Assembly: GCF_030867095.1 (NCBI RefSeq)
Contig: NC_081829.1
Location: forward strand, 54,764,491-54,828,490
Reading direction: 5' to 3'
Source of the DNA: Alligator mississippiensis
Lineage: Eukaryota > Chordata > Crocodylia > Alligatoridae
DNA: 64,000 bases
The notes below the pieces were generated by a model. It was not told the DNA's origin and did not search any database. It saw only the letters and a program-made list of their open reading frames with translations. The position numbers and the translations under genes are program-made. This document shows positions 23,836 to 35,300 of the stretch, one piece after another (positions within the stretch are counted from its first letter, which is position 1; the number at the start of each line of letters is the position of its first letter).

Positions 23836-24650
23836 ATTCCTGGACAGGTTGGATCAATGGGCAGAGAGCAATAGGATGAAATTTAATAAAGATAAATGTA
23901 ACGTACTCCACCTGGGAAGGAGGAATCCCCAGCACACCTATAAGTTGGAGAGTGTCCTTCTCAGCAGCTCGGAGGCAGAGAGGGATCTTGAAGTCATAAC
24001 TGACTCCAAGATGAACATGAGCTGGCAGTGTAACAAGGCCATCAACAAGGCCAATCACACCTTGTCATGCATTAGCAGGTGCATGACTAATAGATCAAAG
24101 GAGGTGATGTGGCACCGGTCAGGCCACAGTTGGGGTACTGTGTCCAGTTTTGGGTGCCGCACTTCAAGAGGGACGCGGGGAATCTCGAGAGGGTCCAGAG
24201 GAGGGCCACTCACATGATTAGGGCCTTCGTGATAGACCCTACGGGGGGAGGTTGAAAGAGCTGAATCTCTTCAGCCTTCACAAGAGACGGCTGAGGGGAG
24301 ATCTTGTGGCTGCCTATAAATTTATTAGGGGAGGTCAATGGGGAATAGGGGAAGCACTGTTTACTAAGGCGCCCCAGGGAGTGACTAGGAATAATGGGTG
24401 TAAACTAGTTGAGAGTGGATTTAGGTTAGATATTAGGAAGAAATTTTTCACAGTAAGGGTGGCCAGGATCTGGAATGGGCTTCCAAGAGAGGTGGTGCTA
24501 TCACCTAGCTTGGAGGTCTCCAAGAAGAGGCTAGATAGTGACCTGGCTGGGGTCATCTGACCTCGGTCCTCTTTCCTCCCACGGGCAGGGGGTTGGACAT
24601 GATGATCCATTGTGGTCCCTTCCGACTCTACAATCTATGAATCTATTCTT
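23836..24650 (+). mobile_element. CR1 LINE, 3' fragment
   Basis: This is the 3' end of a CR1 in plus orientation. It opens at DRLDQWAESNRMKFN downstream of the RT active site, passes through LHLGRRNPQHTYKL, SSSEAERDLEVITDSKMNMS and FRLDIRKKFFTVRVARIWNGLP (24,421-24,480), and ends with a CR1-type tail (GATGATCCATTGTGGTCCC, then AATCTATGAATCTATT). At least one frameshift lies near 24,105. It may be a separate 5'-truncated insertion, or the far end of the CR1 at 17,830-20,777. Confidence 0.88.
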
Positions 24651-25984
24651 CAATGAAAAGACCAGGCACAATCAACCCCTGGTCTAACAGTTGAGCTGAG
24701 CAACTATTTTCTGGTGCCTCCAAAGTAGCAAGGCACTTCAAAGGTGGCGATGAACGAAAGGGAGGCCATGAGTTCATGGCACCTATTTCCCTTTATACTG
24801 GCCAACAGAAAAGGCTAGGTAAAGGGCTGGAATTACACTGCATCAACAGAAAGAATGTGAAAAGGGATCATGACCCCACATTCTCCTTGCTCCACCCTAC
24901 AAGCTGAGAGGATGTGTGCGATCCATGCAGTCTCCCAGGTGTGAGGGAATTCTGCCTCCGGAGGTACAATCCCCCTTGGAGCTTTTCCTAGGACAGAGTA
25001 ACTGCACCACCCCTACTCAATGACACAATTAAGCACTTCATTAGGAAATTTTAAAAGAACCAAAAGTACTAATTAATTGGTGTTCTGGTTAGAACTAATT
25101 CAAAGGTTTCTTACAGTATCCTGGGATATAGTGTACTCTGCTTCCCAGAGAATCAATCAGTCTAAGATTGATGAAGGGCTGCTGAGGTCAGGTTTGCAAA
25201 CACAGAACCATCTGCAGTCTCCTGGGTTGGTACCTGCAGTGGAGTAATTTTACAGGAGCAGGTGTTTGCTTTTAATGTACATTTTTTTTCTGCTGAAATT
25301 GTTATTTTATTACAAGAGAGTCTGCAGTTTATTATTAAATGTATATCTTGTCAATTGCTGCTATTAAATATTTTAACTATGTCACAGAATTTTTATAGTT
25401 AACATATTTCTTAAATCTAAAGCCCAAAAGTCACATCAAAGATATTTATACAAAACACATGAGTCAATCACAAACTTCTCCAAAAAATGATATATATAAT
25501 GCATTAGGATGATTAGTTCACTTCCAAATAGAGAAGTATGTTCAGAATAGAGCCATTTTTTCTTGTTTGTTAACTGCAATGTTATTTTTAACAAAACTAC
25601 CTATCATTTGTTTCTATTAACAGCTTTCATGAAGAGAAATGATTTACTAACTGGTTGTCAGAACTCTGACTGGCAGAACTAACTGGTCTCCACTTTGGAT
25701 TCAGGGAACAGTTTCCAGATTAGTTGCTCTAGTTTGTTTCCTGTTCAGAAACAAAAACTTGGGAGGACAGAGTTTGGATTCAGAATCATGTTTGTGCCCT
25801 CCTAACATCTCCAGTGTCCCAGTTAAATCTAGTCTACAGGAGAAATCTTCAGATGATGTAAACTGCCATAGCTCCATTACCTTCAGCTGACCCATGGAAT
25901 CTGCAGAAATTCAGTATCTGGCCTCAGGTGTTTAAACCACTCTCATTACAAGGTAATATCTGAGCATTTGAGTTTGGTATCTAT
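24651..25984. other. Non-coding DNA, nothing recognised
   Basis: Intergenic sequence, AT-rich towards the right. No gene, RNA or bounded repeat recognised. Confidence 0.35.
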
Positions 25985-27130
25985 GTCTCCCGCAGCAATG
26001 GCTGTCCTCACTGCACCCACCTGGCCTCGTATAGGCGCTCTCTAGCGGCTTTAGAGAGCACACCCGGTGCCAGCCGCAGGGTGTGTCCCTGAGGCGTAGG
26101 TGTTGGGTCGCATTCACCCCCAGGAAAGGCCCCGACACTCGCCTGCCACGACTTGATCTTTTCTTCAGTGGTGGGGCTCCTTCTCACGGGTTCTCACAGA
26201 CCAGGTGCTGACCTTACCAGGTGTTCTTGGGGCTCCACCTCCCCTACACCACAGCCATGCGCCAACCCTCAGGATGGCCAGATGACAGGTTGCTGGCCAG
26301 TCCCTTGATGTCATGGCCTGTGCTCTCTCTCCCTGCCCGTCTCTTGTCTTGCCTTCACACAGGAAGGCTGCAAGCATGATACCGCCCTCGTCACAGTGCC
26401 CACTCTTCTCTCTACGCATAGCAGTATGCAGAGTTGCCTCGCCTCCTTCCCCTTGACACAAGAAGGCACCTGAAGTCTCCCTCTCTGCTCTGGGCTCTTA
26501 TAGACCCTCTAAAACAACAGCACAAAAAAAACCACAAAAAAAAGGAAAAAAATAATTTGGACTCAGGGCTTCAGCCCGTCCCACTCACAGGTCTGGCGTC
26601 TGTGGTTCCCAGGATCCCTCAATGCCATCCTCTTTGATCCGGCTGAACTGAGGAGATGCCTCTTTTATATGAGCCGGGACCCGTCCTGTGGGTCTCCATC
26701 CGGCTTCTTGTCAGGCTGCCAACACAGCCCGTGTGTAGCCTGGGGAGCAGCCATGCCCTCCTGGCTCCGGTGTTGCTGCTCTCCCCACCATTCCTTTACC
26801 ACCAGCTTTTAAATTAACTGGGCAGCATTTTTTGATGACATCATCAGCTGGCGCCACTCCTAGCTGGCAATACAAAGCGACTGACGAACTGCACAGGCAG
26901 TTGGTCTTGGCGCAGCTCCTTTCTTTCTGAAAACGGTAAGTACACCCCATTTTCAGGGCTTTTCATTTCTCTCTTCGAGTGGGTCAGCCCTGCCTTGGGT
27001 CCCACTGCGGAAGGGTACCCCGGGGCCTCCACTTGTGTCCCTCTGGGACCCACACCTTCCCATTGGCCTAGTTATCCCAGTCTCCTCATTTTTCTCTCCC
27101 CAAAATCCCACTGGCCTAGCTATCCCTGAA
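25985..27130. repeat. GC-rich unclassified repeat-like block
   Basis: This block differs sharply in composition from the AT-rich DNA around it. It contains a hairpin with 8-bp arms GCTCTCTA / TAGAGAGC at 26,037-26,059, a strong TATA-like string on the minus strand (CATATAAAAGAGG near 26,660-26,675), and an A-rich tract at 26,522-26,555. These are features often found in long terminal repeats, but I could not find matching ends or a target duplication, so the class stays open. No protein-like ORF is present. Confidence 0.35.
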
Positions 27131-27283
27131 TTCTGCCTTGGATTTGCTTAATTTATTTTATCCATCATTCAGAGCAGGACTGTAATTATTTAAATGGAAA
27201 AATGTTTTAATTTAATGTCACAACTGAACCAGGGAAACTTAGAAAGTGTAAAATATTTCAGTCACCTACCCAAAACCTCATAG

Positions 27284-27545
27284 GAGCTGTGTAGCTCAGT
27301 CATTAGGGTAACTCACTCTGGACTGGAAGGACCTGGATTCAATCCCAGTTGAAGGTGATGGATTTCCCCTCATCATTTCAACTTCCAGTAGGGCCCTAAG
27401 GTCCACCTGGCCTCCTAGCCAATGGCTACTAGGAGCTACATAGGGGTAAAATGTGGCTGGAACATGATGCTGACCACATCACCACCTCCTCATGCTGAGG
27501 TTACAGAAACAGCAAAGCCTGGGGTCTCAATGGCATATAAATGGG
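27284..27545 (+). mobile_element. tRNA-derived SINE
   Basis: The head resembles a tRNA gene with both pol III promoter boxes: the A box TAGCTCAGTCATTAGGG from 27,292 and the B box GGATTCAATCC at 27,335-27,345, at normal spacing. The sequence does not fold into a full tRNA with matching acceptor arms and continues into unrelated sequence, so it is a SINE and not a tRNA gene. The 3' boundary is approximate. Confidence 0.6.
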
Positions 27546-29437
27546 ATACCTTTTCACCTTTTACCAAACAGATCATGAAGACAAAACCAGGGGAGGACTT
27601 TTCTGTAAATTTGTAAGGCAATGAACAATGTTTAATTAAATCTCTATCTAACAAGAGCTTGGAAATATCTTTCTATATGATCCTATCCTATGTCAGGATA
27701 ACTGTTGAATAACTGTTTCCAGTCAGTTGATATTAGTAGAAGCAAAAAGTTCTCAGCTTCTCCTAAAACCATTCAATCAATATTCCCTATCAAGCTTCTC
27801 TAATATCCAAAGATATATTTTCCCATTCCTTTTTTTTTCCATTTTCTGAATTCTTGTGAAACTAGGCACTTATGTTTTTATAACAAAAATTAGGGAAAGA
27901 AAGAAAGAAAAAACTCAGGAAGACTGAAAATAATGTTTTACTTAAACTTCTGCTTTAAAAGTCTGGGAACAAATTAAAAGCCAAACTGGTCGGCTGCAAA
28001 AAGGAATCCAGAAATTCCCAATCCCAGAGAATCTTTTTAACTACACTAAATTAATTTTTAGCTGCTTTGCCATTGTGCTTAATTTTCATTCAATATCCAT
28101 TTTCAACCCCTGGGAAGCTTTCCTCTGTTTCTGGCATGTTTCCCTGTCACTCTGATGTACACTGAGACAAAGAAATCTTTTAGTTTCCCAACAGTATCTT
28201 CCTCATCTGTTGCTAAGTTTCCCTAACCATCCCTCACACTGCACATGATTTTTCTCAATAACCTCTTGCCAAGCAAAGATTTGCAATGTTTTCTATTGGT
28301 TATTTCCATCTTTTGCAGTTTACCTTTTCAATTGTAGTCTTAAATTTTTAAAGCATGTTTTCTGTTGCTTCTCACAGGAAAAAAGAACTACAACAATGGA
28401 CTTTCACAAGCATGTTAAGTGTTTAAATTGCTTATTTTATGTGATCTTGACTTTTGTTATAAGTTTGTTGCTTTCTTTTGCTATGCTTTTGCATTTCCTA
28501 TAACAATAAACCTATTGGTTTGTGTGTTAGGATTTCTGTGTTTGTTTGGCTGGTTTTAGTTTTTTACTTTGCTTCCTTTAAATTTGTCATTTGCATGCTA
28601 TTCTGAGCTGTTCTTAAATCACACTTGTATCTCCTGAATTCTGGTCTAACCTAGAACTTACTCTAATTTATGCTGGCTTTGACTGGTCCCTTATGGAACA
28701 CTACTGTGGTCCAGAATATCAGAGTGCAAGACAGTTCAGACATATCTCCAGTCCTCTTCCTTGTTCCTGCTGACCCAAAGCTATTCCTTTGGCACATCTC
28801 TATAAAGTATGCAGCATAGACAGGATCCACCAGCCCTGTACTAGCCTCAGAACTTCTCTATACCAGAGAGTAGTGACAGGAGTTTTCCTCAAGTAGTAGT
28901 ATGTGAGCTGAACACCATAAGGGAGTCATAAACAGCTCAGAACTGGGTCTGCTGTGGGATTTGCATTTAATCCAATAACTGGATAATTTAAGCCAACATA
29001 TCATTTAATCAGAACCTCAAGAATTAAGCTTTTTGTACTAAAAATAATACAAACACCACTTTTATTTTGATTAATTTTGGTCATTTTGCAGGTTATACTG
29101 GGTAATGCCATTGCTTTTAAAGTCAATTGCCATTTACTTAGTAAGGAAGACAACCATCTGAATAAAACAAGAGTTTAGGGGAAATTAATGGTAAGGAAAT
29201 CATCTACACCAAAACACTGTAGCATTCAGACATTATTATTAATATTTTAAGGGCACAATATACTCCGCAAGATTAAATGTGCACCCTGAAGATCAAATGG
29301 TTAAAATCAACTGTTTAATTTTCATCAAACTGATTGTAGTGGAATTTATTCATGTTGAGAGGAAGATGCAGTAATTATATAGTTATAATGTGCTCCATAT
29401 GATCTACTGCTACGTATTTCCCGTTTCCTTTCTAATG
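27546..29437. other. Non-coding DNA, nothing recognised
   Basis: AT-rich intergenic DNA. I see no gene or repeat with definable ends. Confidence 0.35.
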
Positions 29438-29445
29438 TTCTAGAA

Positions 29446-29681
29446 CAGCAGCAACCTTTAAGGCTGCATGCCAGACTGACCCAGTTTGGATCAGATGAAG
29501 GAGGGTGAAGGTAGGTGCTAGGACTAGCATCACTTTTCCCCATGGCAGCACAGTGAGATCACCCACAGTCTTCCCGTGGTTGCAGGGAAAAATGACAGTG
29601 CCATAGCTCCACATCCGAATGTCAGATCAAATGACTCCACAGGCCAGATCCAGTCCACAAACCATAGGCTGCCAACCCCTG
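29446..29681. mobile_element. hAT-type MITE with perfect 8-bp target duplication
   Basis: This 236-bp element has CAG...CTG ends (CAGCAGCAACCTTTAAGGC at the left; right end reversed CAGGGGTTGGCAGCCTATGG). It is flanked on both sides by TTCTAGAA (29,438-29,445 and 29,682-29,689), an 8-bp hAT-style duplication. It has no coding capacity. Confidence 0.85.
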
Positions 29682-30099
29682 TTCTAGAACCTTCTGATAC
29701 ATATTTTTCCAGTATTTCCTTTTTTAACCAAGGTTTACTTCATTTGTTTTCTGTTTTAAACACTCATTTATACTTTATATTTAAAATCTATCAATGCCTT
29801 AGTTTTACGATGTGTTGAAGCCACTCTACTACATATAGTAAGTGATATTCAGTACCTTGCTGCAGGTTATGACAACTGTTTCTAAAAATCATCTTCCATT
29901 TGCATGGTTAATAATTTGCCATGGAAATGTGAAAAATCTCACAGAAACTGTAAACAATCTATTTTTGGATTGTTCACATGGCTTACAGCTTTTGCACCAG
30001 GAAAGCTCAATAGAATTTGGCTGGGACAGAATGCCTATGGAATTTGGTTTAAAGATCAATTTCCTTTTTTTGCTGACTGAAAATGTGTAACATATTAAA

Positions 30100-30480
30100 A
30101 TAATTCTTGGTGAGTAATTAGCATCACCAAGTCAACTACATAATATTTCATGGAAAATAAAGTTTGTTAGTCAGAAAATGAGTGTTCTTATTCTTGCTGC
30201 ACTCAGCAGCCTAGCTTGTTTTGCATATGGTTGCATGTTTAATTAGTGATCCTCCTGTAAGTGTCTGCAATTAGCACAGTGATGATTAATAAAATAACCC
30301 CTTTAAAGCTCCATTTAGCCAGCAGAACTGCACAATCAGGTATAATTAATTCATCATTAATAAATCATAGCTGATTAACTAATCTGTTGATTACAAACAC
30401 ATTACTGCAGAGTCTCCCACCTGAGCTCTGGTGATTTTTCTATACTGAACAGAAATGGAGACTAAGAAAAAATAAACTAC
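30100..30480. promoter_or_regulatory. Candidate distal enhancer upstream of ATOH7
   Basis: About 21.3-21.7 kb upstream of the predicted ATOH7 start site is a stretch rich in homeodomain-type TAAT/ATTA words (TTTAATTAGTG near 30,240, GATTAATAAA near 30,285, ATAATTAATTC near 30,343, GATTAACTAATC near 30,372) with a CACCTG E-box at 30,418-30,423. A distal retinal enhancer roughly 20 kb upstream of ATOH7 is known in mammals. Matching distance and motif content suggest this may be its counterpart, but AT-rich DNA yields TAAT by chance, and conservation cannot be tested here. Confidence 0.35.
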
Positions 30481-32213
30481 AAAAAAAATTGCATTAAGCA
30501 GCAAGTATATTGGTTTGGTCAGGAAGATTTAGATAGCAGGCACATTTAAAAGTTATTGGGCTTTGTTGATTATTAGTCCCCTTGGGGGAGAAAGCTGTAC
30601 TGTCTATTTGTTAAATCTGGACAGGTGAACAATAATTGCTTTTTTATGCATCAACATTCTAAAGGAGTTTTTCTAAAAACATTTCTCAGATTAGATTGTG
30701 GGTCACTCTCACTTCCTGAGTAACCTGCCTACAATGGGGAATGTAGCAGAGCAAGCTGCCCACATTTGCTGGTCTACCAGGGGTCCTGAGTGAGCAGTGC
30801 ATCTCCAAAAGTGGGCAGGTTATTTTCAATTGGCTGCAAGACATGCTCCTCCTAGGCTGACTCCAGTGCCCTCCCTCATGTTTGAGTTTCAGTACTAAAA
30901 CCTCAAATATTCAAAATTCATGAGCCAGGCCCAAAGCACGCGTGAGATTTTTTATTTTTATTTTTAACTGGAGGTTCCTTTTGTTTACCTACTGGCTGTG
31001 AACCTTTAAGATATTCAAGTCACATTATCAATATTCTATATGCAACTATGAGGGTGAGAAACTTACTTTTTAAAATGAAATCTGAGATTTTTACATCTTT
31101 ACTCATCTCCAGGAGCTTTGGAGATTATCAAGATGAAAATCACAAAGTAATGACAGTACTGGAGTTCACCTTCAGTACAGCCAATCTCCCCAATATATAT
31201 AAGCCATGTAAATTACTGCCAACTGATCATGCAGGATGACAATACCTTTGAATTAAAAATGCAGTACACACTGAGAGATAATTACAAAATAAAGAAAAAA
31301 TGAAAGACTTAAAGCAAAATTTAGAAAAAAAGTGACTTGGAAAGAGGAAGAAAGAGTGGTAGATAAACTGGTCATGACAACTGAAAGAGTCTTATATTCC
31401 TAAATGATGAATTGAGAGAACACCAAAACAGCAGCAAAGTAAAGACTCAAGAAAATAGCTGACATAAGATTAGAGATAATGTTGCACAGAGAGGACACTG
31501 CAGAAAGGACTTTTGAACTAGGAGGAAAGCTTCAGATTTTGAAGCATTCAATAAAAGTAGCTTAGTGTAGCCATCTGTGTTCTTCAACCAGAAATTTCAA
31601 ATCAAGATTTAATGTTATAAGCTTCTTCAATATAATTCATTCTTGAAAAGCATAATTCAAAAGAGAAGAAAGAAAGAGGATTTCACATACAATTAGTTTT
31701 CACATTTTAAATCAAGTAAATTATTGAAGACAGGATGCAAGGAAAAGAAAAAAGAGGAACAATGGTCAGACTGCAGGAAGAGAGATTGAACATAAAGGAA
31801 GGATTTAATTATTTTATGAGCGAGTGAAAGAGACCAGAAATAGCTTTTAAGATGAGTCTGAACATAAAAAGGAGATCACAGGAGTAGGAATACAAGAAGG
31901 ATGTTACTGGACAGTGTGAGAAAAGACTCTATACCTGCAAAAAGGAAAAAGGCAAGAAGAAATCTGGGATTTAAAAGAAACAAAAAAGAATCATTGAGTT
32001 TAGAAGGATATAAGATGATCAAGAGAAAGTCCACTGAACACCCTGAAGACCTGAAAGACAATTTTCAAGTAATCTCTGAAGTGGGGAGGAAACAATTAAG
32101 AATTAAGGGTTTCACAAGACAGTGATGATTTGCACTTTAAGACCAAGATATAACCAGATACAATTTGAATAATTTGAAGCTCAGACAGATGGAGCTGTTA
32201 GTGCTGATTCCCT
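30481..32213. other. PBLD 3' flank / 3' UTR, purine-rich
   Basis: This lies directly downstream of the PBLD stop codon on the minus strand and must contain the PBLD 3' UTR. A minus-strand ATTAAA is at 31,804-31,809 and AATAAA-type words are near 30,950; I cannot tell which is used. From about 31,300 to 32,110 the plus strand is strongly purine-rich (long AG/A tracts), so the transcript would be pyrimidine-rich. Short plus-strand ORFs here are compositional. Confidence 0.4.
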
Positions 32214-32326
32214 TCAGAATGTCAAATTGCCTGTTAAGACAATAACAACTTGACCAGCGATGTCAATCCTTCCATCACCCTGTAGTGACATCTTCATTTC
32301 TCCTCCACGGGGAGAACACTGAAAAG
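32214..32326 (-). CDS. PBLD: PBLD coding exon 9 with stop
   Basis: 113 bases encoding [20 protein letters not shown] to ...VLTGNLTF and a TGA stop. The acceptor is CTATTTTAG. It aligns along its length with human AFQCSHRGGELGISLRPDGR and ends at the equivalent residue. Confidence 0.94.
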
Positions 32327-35300
32327 CTAAAATAGAAAAAAAAGTATAGATTTTTTATCAATATTTTGGTTATCCACTATTTTAAAATAAACTGTTATTC
32401 ATAAAAAAGGTTCTGGAAACTTAAGGCCTCTTTATCTACAGAATAGGTACAACACAGGCAGCAGCATTGCAAACACTGCTTAACCAGTATGCATCACTAC
32501 CACTCTGGATGGATCACCTTTATGAGGGAAAAATAGGTAAAGACCTATACCAGGTTAGCCCTTGCTTTTCTACTGAAACTAACAAGAATGCTAATTGTTA
32601 ACACAAATAATGAATAATGGGTTTTGTAATGCAACTATCAAAACTGAGACTATCAAATCTTTTGTTCTGGACAATGTTGGAAGACAAGATACCTGGAATG
32701 TGGTTTAACTAGGCCACAAAGTAACACATCTAGGAACAGCAATAATATCTCTACTGCAGGTCTTCTTTCTTATTATCTCTTCAACTTGGTGGAGGTCTGC
32801 TATCCTCTTGATCTTGTCCTAAGCAACACTATGACCCCCTTGTCTTCTCCTCAAACAGAAGTGAGGAAGGTGACAAAGAAGAGTTGTTTCTCCACCACAT
32901 TAAACATTGAAGGCCACAGTCCCATTCCAAGCCTTCTTTAGGAAATGACTTCTTCTAGATCACTTCCCATTCCAGTTTATCAGGGAGAGAATCTGCTTAT
33001 TCAACAGTTACCTGCAACAGGCACTTGTCAAGTTGTGAAAAAAAATATTTTATTATATAACTGACCCACCAGGCTCCTAGGCAGCTCAGGCTAGTCAGAA
33101 GGTAAAAAAACCCACACAGCTCAGGCTAATCTGGGAGTTTGAGGAAAAAATCTCTCATCGTCCCAAAAGGTGACAAGGGCAACGCCCACAGCAAAACCTC
33201 CCAAACCTCACTCTAATCTTAAAGAGGGGAGGGGTTAGGAGCTTTCCTTCACAATTCATAACAATGCCTAGGCCTACGGCACATTTGTATAAACCTCTCT
33301 ATTTGAGATTAGAAACAAAAAGACTTATGTGGAACCACTGTGTTCAACCAAATGGAATCAAAAACTTAAGAAGGCAAGGAGGCAGAGAGATGCATCTGTA
33401 AAAGAAATGAAAGGTTTTCTTTCCCCACTTGTCTAGACAAAGCCTTTTCATCTTTAAATGCAGCAAGGTGGCACTTAAATGACAATGGGCTTGTCTACAC
33501 AAGCCACCCACTGCACAGCTGTTACTCTCCAGTCATTTAGTACTTGCATAACCAAGTACTAAATGACTGCGCAATAACCGGCATTACCGTGCAGTAGTGT
33601 CCCGGCAGAGTTGCCTAGTGATGCTTAACATGCAGTAGCTCATTACTACTGCACAGTAGTGTCGCGTCCCAGTTCATGCCTGGCAATGCTACTGCACAGT
33701 AGTAACAAGTTACTGCACAGTAAATGTTTCATGTAGATGCACCCACTGAAGACCTGTCAAAACTGCCAAATTTTAACTGGTTAGGTGATTACCATTCACA
33801 TGAAAAAGTATATACTATAACCAGTTTCCTAAACCAACCATTTACTTCAATAATCAATATGGATTCATACAGAGTGTGCTAAAACCATACCGAACTAAAC
33901 AAACAAAAAAATTACCTTATTTAGTCATGTTCACCATTTTGGCCCCCTGGACTGGATGAGTGGTATAGAGCCAATACACAGGCCACAGTCAATGCACAAA
34001 GTTGGGCCCCACATACCTGGATCAGGCCACATACTACCTCAGCCCAGCCATGTGTACCTAGATCAGGCCCCTTGCCACCTTGGCCTGGCTGCATATACCC
34101 AAATCAGACTCCACACAGCCTTGGCCAGGCCAGATGTGCCCAGATTGGACCCTACACTTCCCCAGCTGCCACTACTCCACTGGCACCAAATTTCTGGACC
34201 TGTGGGGAGCCCAGTGGGCTGGATGCCATGGCTCCACAGGCTAGAGGATTGAGCACCTGTGAACTAGCCTAAAGTTTCCTACCAAGAAAAACTGGAGGTG
34301 GCTCACCTGTAACCAAAGTTCTTTGACTCAGGTTCCATATAGTCACACTCCTGGGCTCATCAACCAATGCAGTACAGGTGTTATAACTCAAAGTAGCAAT
34401 GCCCACTAAAGCCCTCCTGTGTCCCTCCTAACCCTCCTCTCAACATTTTGAAATATTCTGTGGACAAGACTATAGAATGAGATGTGGCATAATACCTTCC
34501 TCAGTTTTTCCTATGCATCTCCAAGTCCTTAAAATGAATTTGGACTCCAAAGGAGAAGGGAAGGTGGATGGGAAGTGTGACTTTACAGTTCATCTCAAGA
34601 ACTCACATTATAGTTGAGTATACTCTATGTGTGCATTTGTACTGCTGCTATTTGTCCAAGGTCACTCCTCTGAACACACAATCTGGTGTGCAGCAAATTG
34701 ACCCAGGAGAGGTAGGGGAGGCTGAGGCCAGCACCTGTGCTGGCCCCAGCAGCTTTACCTAGGGTCCTGGAGGCCTCCCAGGGCAGCAGTTTCTGGCAGT
34801 GCCAGTGGTGACGCATAGGGGGTGCACGGGGGTGCATATACACCCCCCTGAGAGTGCTGGTGCACCCCCTGACAGCCAGTGCTCCCTGCATAGGCGGGGG
34901 TAGGTGGGGCAGGCAGAAGCACTGGTGCCCCACTGAGAGTGCCGGCTGGGGAGTGTGGGTGCCTCAGGAGGCACCAGCCGCCCATAGGCAGTGCACACCG
35001 CTGCCACGTGCGCCATGTTGCTTTTTTTAGCAGCGTTTTTTTGTTTTTTGATACCAGGATTTCCCCGGTGTGAAAAAAAACCTGCCGCAGTACAAATGAG
35101 CAGTGCAGCAAATGAGTGCACATATGCCGCACGGGGTTTGAGGTGCCGAAAATTGCAAGTGTGTACTTGTCAGGACACGCCCTACTCCTTTTTGTAAGTA
35201 TCCTTTGCTTACTCCCATTCATAGGATAAATTAACAGTACAGGCAGTCCTAGACTTACAACATTTCGAGTTACAACGTTTCACACTTACAACGTTTATAA

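Noticed and set aside
25985-27130. A solo LTR
   Set aside because: TATA-like and hairpin features are suggestive, but I could not find TG...CA ends or a target duplication, so it is left unclassified.
27284-27360. tRNA gene
   Set aside because: Both pol III boxes are present but the ends do not pair as an acceptor stem; it continues as a SINE body.
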